Source of the DNA: UBA5314 sp040217815
GTDB lineage: Bacteria > Bacillota > Syntrophomonadia > Syntrophomonadales > Syntrophomonadaceae
Direction of reading: 5' to 3'
NCBI GenBank assembly: GCA_040217815.1
Contig: JBEHWI010000024.1
Coordinates: 1 to 49,335, forward strand
DNA length: 49,335 nt
Numbering within the stretch: the first letter of the stretch is position 1; each line of letters begins with the position of its first letter. Below are positions 43,768 to 49,335 of the stretch, one piece after another. Both the position numbers and the translations under genes were made by a program. Below the pieces are notes generated by a model that made no database searches, was not told where the DNA came from, and was given only the letters and a program-made list of their open reading frames with translations.

Positions 43768-44435
43768 GGCTTGTTCACCTCAAATCGATATCCGACTCCC
43801 CTGACTGTCTGGATGAATTCGGCCTTATCCCCCAGTTTAAGGCGCAGCTTCTTTACGTGGGTGTCAACCGTTCGGGCGTCTCCATAATAGGGAAAATCCC
43901 ATACGGCGTTTAAGACCTGCTCTCGACTGATAGCCCAGCCTTCGTTTTCAGCCAGGTAAACCAGAAGTTCGAACTCCTTGGGGCTCAGGCTCAACCGCTG
44001 ACCGTTTACGGTAACATAGCGGGCGCCCTCGTCGATTTCCAGTCCATCAAATGACTTTACGACACTGCCCCTGGTGCGGCGAAGGAGAGCCTGGACCCTG
44101 GCCACCAGAACCTGGGGGCTAAAGGGCTTGCTTATATATTCGTCCACCCCCAGCTCAAAACCGAACAGTTCGTCGGCTTCCTCTCCCCGGGCGGTAAGCA
44201 TAATAATCGGCACCAATGAGCTTTTTCTGACCTCCCGGCAAACTGCCCAACCGTCGTATTCGGGCATCATCACATCCAGGATGAGGAGGCTAATGGTGGG
44301 ATCCTCTTCAAATTTTTGCAGGGCCTCCCGACCGTCGGACGCCTCCAGGATCTGAAACCCTTCTTTTTTCAAAAAGTCGCTGACCAGCCGGCGCATGCGG
44401 GCTTCATCATCGGCTATGAGAATTTTTTTCAACAC
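43764..44435 (-). CDS. OmpR/PhoB-family response regulator
   Basis: 223 residues. Receiver with acidic pocket DDE (9-11), phospho-Asp54 (LILDVMMPEYDGW), Thr81 and Lys103 (SKPFSPQ), then a winged-helix output domain (~125-222: LSLSPKEFELLVYLAENEGWAISREQVL, RTVDTHVKKLRLKLG recognition helix, VRGVGYRF). Such regulators bind direct repeats with an ~11-bp period, and its own promoter at 44483-44516 has such a repeat, so autoregulation is likely. Targets predicted from the same site: htrA and the small RNA at ~44664. Confidence 0.95.
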   Translation of the reverse strand: MLKKILIADDEARMRRLVSDFLKKEGFQILEASDGREALQKFEEDPTISLLILDVMMPEYDGWAVCREVRKSSLVPIIMLTARGEEADELFGFELGVDEYISKPFSPQVLVARVQALLRRTRGSVVKSFDGLEIDEGARYVTVNGQRLSLSPKEFELLVYLAENEGWAISREQVLNAVWDFPYYGDARTVDTHVKKLRLKLGDKAEFIQTVRGVGYRFEVNKP

Positions 44436-44482
44436 GGTAACCGCGCCTGCCTTTCACAGCTTCTCCCATATATACTCATACC

Positions 44483-44516
44483 ATATTAAACAAGCATTGT
44501 GTCTATTGTGTGAACA
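44483..44516 (-). promoter_or_regulatory. Promoter/operator of the two-component operon (site 2)
   Basis: On the minus strand TGTTCACA (44509-44516), CAA, TAGACACA (44498-44505), nine bases, -10 TAATAT (44483-44488). About 40 bases of leader to the regulator's ATG. Same spacing as sites 1 and 3. Confidence 0.7.
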
Positions 44517-44623
44517 ACTGCTTTAGCGCTCGGAGAATTCGCCCCTGTTTCTCTATTCTATAAAACAAACTGCCCGCTCTCAATTCATCCATCCTAATGT
44601 AAATTCATTAATTTTTAACCAAA

Positions 44624-44657
44624 TGTTCACAGTATGTTCACAAAGACAAAGCATAAT
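44624..44657 (+). promoter_or_regulatory. Promoter/operator of a small transcript (site 3)
   Basis: Perfect direct repeat TGTTCACA (44624-44631), GTA, TGTTCACA (44635-44642), nine bases, -10 CATAAT (44652-44657; TAATAT overlaps it at 44654). It points right, away from the regulator, into a region with no ORF that ends in a long hairpin. Confidence 0.65.
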
Positions 44658-44663
44658 ATAAAG

Positions 44664-44775
44664 CGGAAAGAGTTGAAACATTGAACCTTATGTAAAGCCG
44701 TCTCAACTTTAAGATAGATGACCCTTTCTCCCACAAGCAAAGGACTGGCCAGGACGGCCAGTCCTTTGCTTGTAT
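44664..44775 (+). ncRNA. Candidate small RNA under two-component control
   Basis: From the predicted start near 44664 to the hairpin at 44733-44773 there is no ORF with a ribosome site. The hairpin (GGACTGGCC, loop AGGAC, GGCCAGTCC, extended to an 18-bp perfect stem by ACAAGCAAA/TTTGCTTGT) ends the transcript; the tail TATTAAATTT is only moderately T-rich. The 5' part (GCGGAAAGAGTTGAAACATTG) is unpaired and purine-rich, able to pair with other mRNAs. The same hairpin may also end the leftward transcript of the gene at 44821. Confidence 0.5.
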
Positions 44776-44820
44776 TAAATTTGCCCTTTAGCCTGTTACC
44801 CAATAACACCTCAGCTCATA

Positions 44821-46614
44821 TTAAAACACATCAATTCCCGAGGCCTTTATGAGGAAAATGGCATTGCGAGTACCGGATACTCCCCTTCTCAATTTGTAAT
44901 CAAAAGAAATCTCATCGCCTTTGTAATTCTCCTTGAAATGATAGTTGAGCACCTTGCCTTTACTCTCATTTTCCAATACCTCCAGGTCCAGATCATGGGT
45001 TGAAACCATGCCCGAAGCCTGACTTTCTTTTAAGTGGTGAATGATGGTTTTGGCGGCGGTATGGCGGTCCACTGAATTGGTTCCCTTGAACAGCTCGTCC
45101 AGGAGGAAAAACACCTTTGCCCGTTCTACCTGGTCGATAATCATTTTCACCCGGAGTATTTCAGCATAGAAACTGGATATGTTCTTCTGCAAGTTGTCAG
45201 CCACCCGCATGCAGGTGTACAGGCTCATTATCTGACAGGAAAACGCCCTGGCAAAAGCTGGAGCGCCGGTATAGGCCAGAATCAGGTTAACGCCTATGGT
45301 GCGCAAAAAAGTGCTTTTGCCGGACATGTTCGAACCGGTAATCAGCACAATGGGGTGGTCTTTGGTAAACTGGATATCGTTTAGCACGCAGTCCTGATTG
45401 ATGAGAGGGTGCCCCACCTGAACAGCATTGATAATAAGCGGAGATGACGTTTGCTCAAATGAAGGAATAACCCAATTCGGATGGTCGTATTTCAGCAGGG
45501 CGAGACTGGACAAGGCCTCGAATTCGCCCAGAACCTCAAACCATTTCTTAAGGTGCCGTCCCGATTGTTCTTTCCACTTTTCCAGGGACACCAGCAGCTG
45601 CAGATCCAATAATAAAAACAGGTCGATGATAATGTAGAGCATATGGCTGCGGTTGGCGATGCTGGATGACAGCCGGGAGAGGCTTTTGATCTGCTTGGAC
45701 GGCAAATCCTTGGTTTCGTTTAGCATCTTTTCCTGCAGGGCAAACAAAACCGGCGATTTAAAGCGGCGCTTTTCCAGGAGGCCAAAGACGGCTTCCATTT
45801 TAACCAGGCTCCGGTTGCAATCATAAACGGCCTTTAATTTCTTAGAGTTTTCTCGATTGGCAAACAATAGGGCAGCTTGAAATACGAGCATCAAGATGGG
45901 TATGAATAGCGGGATTACCTTTAAAATCCCCAAAACCAGTGTGGCAATGGTTAACACGGGCAGAGTACGTATAACTGCCACAAGCGCTCCTCTGAGCAAC
46001 AGTGGCTGGGAGGTGACGGCCCAGTTGAGCAAGGCGCGGATTGCTTCCTCCCCGGCGTCTACCTTGAGCCCTTCAGCCTTCAAACGGTGTCTGAAGCCAA
46101 GCAAAGGAGCCAATTCTGCAATAGCGGCCTGCCTCGATTCTATTTCGGCAATATCACTGCTTGGATAAAGCAATATATCGGCCAGCGCCCGGCGGCCCCA
46201 GGGAGTAGCGCTCATGTTTATCAACTGAAACAAAGAGTCCTGCCCCAGTATATCCAAGTCGCCGGAGTAAGGGTGTTCAGGCGGGTTTAAATCGCCGCCG
46301 TTATCCTTAAATTCCGTCCATTCTCCGTTTAGTCTTTTAACCCCGTCGGCGTTTATTCCCGCCAGGAGGTCGGCGGTGTTTTTTAGTTCAATCAGGGAAT
46401 AATGCCTTTTGTCCAGATATAAATAGCCAATAAAAAGAATGCTTAAAAAAGCTCCGCCTATTATGTACTGTTCAGCTTTGTAAAAGAAGATTGACTGTGC
46501 TGCGGCCAGGGCAATCAAAATGAATTTAACCTTTATTACCATACTGGTCGCCTTGCCTATCCTATTAGAAAGTAATTTGTATTTTTCTTCACGCCTTCGG
46601 TAACTGTCTATCAC
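44821..46614 (-). CDS. Membrane-bound MutS-family ATPase
   Basis: 597 residues from the GTG at 46614 with GAGG seven bases upstream; the ATG at 46638 lies upstream of that site. Two helices near the N-terminus (~30-67) and two in the middle (~207-252) flank a MutS-core-like helical region (DSLFQLINMSATPWGRRALADILL, a form of the MutS domain III start). The C-terminal ATPase is clear: Walker A ITGSNMSGKSTFLRTIG (~425-440), ISSFYAEILRVK, Walker B KVFFLLDELFKGTNSVDR and STHDLDLEVL. It lacks mismatch-recognition and clamp domains of MutS1 and the Smr domain of MutS2. Membrane attachment is unusual for a DNA-repair-type ATPase; role unknown. Confidence 0.87.
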   Translation of the reverse strand: MIDSYRRREEKYKLLSNRIGKATSMVIKVKFILIALAAAQSIFFYKAEQYIIGGAFLSILFIGYLYLDKRHYSLIELKNTADLLAGINADGVKRLNGEWTEFKDNGGDLNPPEHPYSGDLDILGQDSLFQLINMSATPWGRRALADILLYPSSDIAEIESRQAAIAELAPLLGFRHRLKAEGLKVDAGEEAIRALLNWAVTSQPLLLRGALVAVIRTLPVLTIATLVLGILKVIPLFIPILMLVFQAALLFANRENSKKLKAVYDCNRSLVKMEAVFGLLEKRRFKSPVLFALQEKMLNETKDLPSKQIKSLSRLSSSIANRSHMLYIIIDLFLLLDLQLLVSLEKWKEQSGRHLKKWFEVLGEFEALSSLALLKYDHPNWVIPSFEQTSSPLIINAVQVGHPLINQDCVLNDIQFTKDHPIVLITGSNMSGKSTFLRTIGVNLILAYTGAPAFARAFSCQIMSLYTCMRVADNLQKNISSFYAEILRVKMIIDQVERAKVFFLLDELFKGTNSVDRHTAAKTIIHHLKESQASGMVSTHDLDLEVLENESKGKVLNYHFKENYKGDEISFDYKLRRGVSGTRNAIFLIKASGIDVF

Positions 46615-46761
46615 TATTAATCCTCTTATTCTATACAAATATATTTACCAGCTTTTCCCAGAGCAAAACTCTTTCCATGTAAAACCGCTGTAAATAAAAC
46701 TATAATATAGAAAAACTTGCCGAACGTCAATTCTAAAGGATTTCTATCAGAATTGACCGTT

Positions 46762-47400
46762 CTAGGTAGGCTGCTGCGGATTATTCTCCATTGACATCAT
46801 TAGAAATCCACAGAAGGCAGCATTGTTAACCTGCATGGAGGCGCTGACTTCCCGTTTCATCTGGTTGATCTGTTCCCGGTAGGCCTTATAAAAATCAAAA
46901 CTCGGCTTAGGGCTGTATTTTAGCCCTTCCAGGTCAAAGTTAGCAATCACTCCTTTAACGGTATTCGGTTTGAGGAAAACCTCGACATCAGGCCGGTAAT
47001 AGTTTGGTATCAGTGTTAGATAGGTCCATTTGGCCATCTTGTACTCTCCGAGCAAAGTGTTCATCATATGGAATCCAAACTCCTGATCGCCATGCAAGAA
47101 TTCTTTCAATCCATGGGACAAGCGCTCTTTTTCGTCACTGTTAAGACCTTTTATTAAATCTCTGAACCTGGGCTTTTCAAATACTGAAATCAATGAGGAT
47201 TGGCCGATGACTTTTCCCATTGCGTCAACTATCTGTATGGAATCTTTAAACTGATTTTTTTTAAAACTCTCCTGCACCAGTTTGTTCATTTTTTCTACTC
47301 GGTGTTTCTTGGCGATTTCAAGCATAGCAGGATTGGAAAAGCCGCCCGGATAACGCATTAAAAATAATTCTTCGGCTTCTTTGAGCCTGGTCCGGTTCAT
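46762..47400 (-). CDS. Soluble protein of unknown function
   Basis: 212 residues from an ATG behind CGGGGG. Starts with MNRTRLKEAEELFLMRYPGGFSNPAMLEI and continues with helices and a basic patch (KKHRVEKMNKLVQESFKKNQFKD); a central part (TYLTLIPNYYRPDVEVFLKPNTVKGVIANFDLEGLKY) has strand character. No signal peptide, membrane helix or known catalytic motif. I recall similar unnamed proteins in Firmicutes but no function. It precedes the MutS-like gene by 147 bases on the same strand. Confidence 0.72.
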   Translation of the reverse strand: MNRTRLKEAEELFLMRYPGGFSNPAMLEIAKKHRVEKMNKLVQESFKKNQFKDSIQIVDAMGKVIGQSSLISVFEKPRFRDLIKGLNSDEKERLSHGLKEFLHGDQEFGFHMMNTLLGEYKMAKWTYLTLIPNYYRPDVEVFLKPNTVKGVIANFDLEGLKYSPKPSFDFYKAYREQINQMKREVSASMQVNNAAFCGFLMMSMENNPQQPT

Positions 47401-47496
47401 TGTTTTACCCCCGTTTCACTATCCCTTAAGTCTTGCAACAATTTTACTTGATTACGAAGGATCTTAACGAATATTTATACTTCTGTAAAAAAGTTA

Positions 47497-47681
47497 GGGA
47501 CGGTTCACACCGTCCCCCAGACCGTCAAAAAAGCCGAATCTCTGCGTCAGTGGAAGAATCCGCTCAATCAACGTATGCCTATACGCCTCAATCGCGGCTT
47601 CTTCCACTTCCTTGATCTTCGACTTTTTTGCTCGCTCTGACAGCTTCTTTGACAAGCTGAGGGACGGTTCAAACCGTCCCC
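47497..47681. repeat. Large palindromic repeat element, copy 2
   Basis: 185 bp bounded by GGGACGGTTCACACCGTCCC (47497-47516) and GGGACGGTTCAAACCGTCCC (47661-47680). Inside are inverted CAAAAAAGCCGAA / TTCGACTTTTTTG and GTGGAAGAA / TTCTTCCAC, with a central palindrome CGCTCAATCAACGTAT..ATACGCCTCAATCGC. It shares the centre, the CCAGACCGTC end and GCTCGCTCTG with copy 1 (29934-30170), while the outer hairpins differ. The minus strand has a 50-codon open frame (AIEAYRHTLIER in its middle) without a start, probably not coding. Confidence 0.7.
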
Positions 47682-47698
47682 AGTTGTATAATTACAAT

Positions 47699-48580
47699 TT
47701 ACACTTCAGTTGCGGTCGGGTAGATATCCAGGGTGGTGGGCCCGTAACCGGTGCGGCAGGTATAGGAAATACGAACATAGGCCCCGGTATATCCACTGGT
47801 ATTGAAAACAATACTGCTGTCCCCGGTATAACCCGACGGCGGAAGCGCGGCCAAGATGATAACGCCACTGGTTATTAAAAAGGCCACCCACATCCACGTC
47901 AATCCATCCGGGCTTATTTCCATGCCTACAGCGGCATCGTTGGGACCAGTATTGACTACAGCAAAAGACATCGTCCGCGGCCCCAACGGAATTGCAGTTG
48001 AGCCAACCCAGTCGGTGCTGGTTGTTACAGTTTCGACCGGGTATTCTATGTTGACGCCTTTGACATAACTAACTTCCAGCAGCGGCCAATAGCTGCTATT
48101 ATTGAAATATTTGCTTATAAAGCCCACCATAGCATTGTCAGTTTCCAAACCCGTCATTACTATACCGTTATTGGGTATGCTCCCTGTATACCATCCCCTT
48201 ACCATATTCACAACGTCAAATTCAACATAGGTGTTAAGTTGCGAATCAACAGTTATACTGCTCTCGGGACTGTCCCCTATTAGAGGCTGGTTGGCCCAGG
48301 TGACGGTATCTTGTGAAAAGCTGCCCAAAGCCGAAAAGACATTTATATGTCGTGAAACAGCAGGGGTAGTGTTCCAAAAGATATACAACTTGAGCTTTGC
48401 CTCATTAATCGTACAGGAAGCTGGAATGGATGATAAGTCGAAGTGAAGCAGACTTCGGTAAATATCGCCACTGCCGCTAAACTGACCGCAATACAAATAA
48501 CTGGAACCGGCATAATTCTGATCGGGGTAATACTCTGAAATATAGACATTATCCGTAGGTTTAAAAACAAGTGTGGCCAT
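47699..48580 (-). CDS. DNRLRE-domain protein with DUF6385-like C-terminus
   Basis: 293 residues from the ATG at 48580 with GGAGGCG upstream; the frame is open further up without a ribosome site. The N-terminal ~155 residues have the DNRLRE/CBM-like pattern: TDNVYISEYYPDQNYAGSSYLYCG, RSLLHFDLSSIPASCTINEAKLKLYI, DTVTWANQP and NNGIVMTGLE. The remainder (~165-290) is a beta-rich repeat (TSTDWVGSTAIPLGPRTMSFAVVNTG) found in Clostridia next to DNRLRE. No signal peptide is visible, although such domains normally act outside the cell or on spores. Possible carbohydrate binding or spore/appendage structural role. Confidence 0.85.
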   Translation of the reverse strand: MATLVFKPTDNVYISEYYPDQNYAGSSYLYCGQFSGSGDIYRSLLHFDLSSIPASCTINEAKLKLYIFWNTTPAVSRHINVFSALGSFSQDTVTWANQPLIGDSPESSITVDSQLNTYVEFDVVNMVRGWYTGSIPNNGIVMTGLETDNAMVGFISKYFNNSSYWPLLEVSYVKGVNIEYPVETVTTSTDWVGSTAIPLGPRTMSFAVVNTGPNDAAVGMEISPDGLTWMWVAFLITSGVIILAALPPSGYTGDSSIVFNTSGYTGAYVRISYTCRTGYGPTTLDIYPTATEV

Positions 48581-48831
48581 GTGAACGCCTCCAAATCCTT
48601 TTACATACTCCACTTCCACAATAACCCAATTAACTTAAATCATTTTCATTATATGCAGAGTAAAGGATTTTGGTTTACATTTTTTGGAAAATTCAAATAT
48701 CACCTCCCCGCTTGTTTCTTATGTTTATATGGGTAAGCAACCAAATGGTTAATATAAGGAATAATTCTGGTATTTATTTACAGGCATAGGCGTAAGGTGT
48801 TATTGAAGGCATTCCTTTTTTAGAGGTTATT

Positions 48832-49335
48832 ATGATGAAATTAAGGGATATAATGAGTCGTAATCTTGTGGTTCTAACTCCTGGTCAAACCATACAGGAG
48901 GCCAGCCAGATTTTTCTGAAACACCAGATAGACGGGGCACCCGTAGTGAATGAAAGCGGAGATATCTTGGGATTAATAACCAAAAGTCATATCTACCGGG
49001 TGATGGCCGGGGGCGAAAATCCGTCAACCCTGGTGGGGCAAGTAATGAAACAAGGCCTTATTGTGGGTCGTCCGGATGAGAAGGTAAGAGATCTCATTAA
49101 GACCAACGTAGGGCGGATGCCAGTGGTTGAAAAAAATATGGTTATTGGGATGATTACTCGAACCGACCTGTCCAGGGCTTATTTTGATTCCTTCAATTCG
49201 GTTTCCAATGAACTTCAAACCATATTGAATTCCACTCACAACCTGATTATTTCCATAGATAAACACGGCCGGATTAATGTGTTGAACCGGGCTGCGGAGA
49301 AATTCCTCGGCTTAAAGAGCAAAGCGGTACGCGGT
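48832..49335 (+). CDS. CBS-pair plus PAS regulator, 3' end outside window
   Basis: ATG at 48832 (or 48835) behind TAGAGG; the frame is open to the window end, 168 codons seen. Two CBS domains: KLRDIMSRNLVVLTPGQTIQEA...HQIDGAPVVNESGDILGLIT (~2-58) and VGQVMKQGLIVGRPDEKV...RMPVVEKNMVIGMITRTDL (~65-120). Then ELQTILNSTHNLIISIDKHGRINVLNRAAEKFLGL, the start of a PAS domain. In Clostridia this order usually continues into a sigma-54 activator AAA domain and a Fis-type HTH, so a sigma-54-dependent enhancer-binding protein is the likely whole. That part is outside the window. Confidence 0.85.
   Translation, partial: MMKLRDIMSRNLVVLTPGQTIQEASQIFLKHQIDGAPVVNESGDILGLITKSHIYRVMAGGENPSTLVGQVMKQGLIVGRPDEKVRDLIKTNVGRMPVVEKNMVIGMITRTDLSRAYFDSFNSVSNELQTILNSTHNLIISIDKHGRINVLNRAAEKFLGLKSKAVRG

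Noticed and set aside
47518..47660. Minus-strand open frame with AIEAYRHTLIER inside repeat copy 2
   Set aside because: No start codon or ribosome site; the equivalent frame in copy 1 is interrupted, and the similarity follows from the palindromic DNA.

Overview
The window looks like chromosomal DNA of an anaerobic Firmicute of the class Clostridia. The evidence is intrinsic: AGGAGG-type ribosome binding sites before almost every gene, several GTG and TTG starts, TTGACA/TATAAT-type promoters, hairpin terminators, secreted proteins with copper-amine-oxidase N-terminal domains, a parvulin foldase, a Moco-type riboswitch and a gene that closely resembles Re-type citrate synthase of anaerobes. 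I see no rRNA, tRNA, CRISPR array, prophage or complete insertion sequence with inverted ends. Genus is not determinable; a syntrophic or Desulfotomaculum-like lineage would fit.

Layout. 1-2.6 kb: the end of an HTH regulator fused to Ig-like domains, then a leftward Moco-riboswitch transcription unit (TiaS-like protein plus a Cys-rich mini-protein). 2.6-7.7 kb: a phage-type nucleotide hydrolase-like protein, polysaccharide deacetylase, NAGPA-type glycosidase with a membrane partner, universal stress protein and pentapeptide-repeat protein. 7.9-14.4 kb: a rightward operon of methyltransferase plus five-gene peptide/nickel-type ABC importer behind a leader with an intrinsic terminator. 14.4-21 kb: ABC-F ATPase, a peptidase pseudogene broken by a REP palindrome, secreted and membrane proteins, cupin, foldase. 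21-29.8 kb: amino acid permease, MMPL exporter, a REP/RAYT transposase locus, SnoaL-like protein, a degenerate ComEC-like secreted protein. 29.9-38.1 kb: a large palindromic repeat, secDF, GH26 enzyme, Re-citrate synthase-like gene, YbaK-type deacylase. 38.5-49.3 kb: MFS exporter, HtrA, a two-component system, membrane MutS-like ATPase, a second copy of the palindromic repeat, a DNRLRE protein and the start of a CBS-PAS regulator.

How the parts work together. The best internal logic is around 40.6-44.8 kb. The promoters of htrA, of the response-regulator/sensor-kinase operon, and of a short non-coding transcript ending in an 18-bp hairpin all have the same layout: TGTTCACA, 3 bp, a second CACA half-site, 9 bp, then a -10 box. 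This predicts an envelope-stress regulon of protease, two-component system and small RNA. The second coherent unit is the Moco-type riboswitch in front of a TiaS-like gene that would have no obvious tRNA role in a bacterium. Third, a RAYT transposase sits between REP palindromes whose relative, an inverted REP pair, interrupts a pseudogene 9 kb away.

Limits: all calls come from reading the sequence and remembered family features; no database search or folding program was run. Residue numbers are counted by hand and approximate.
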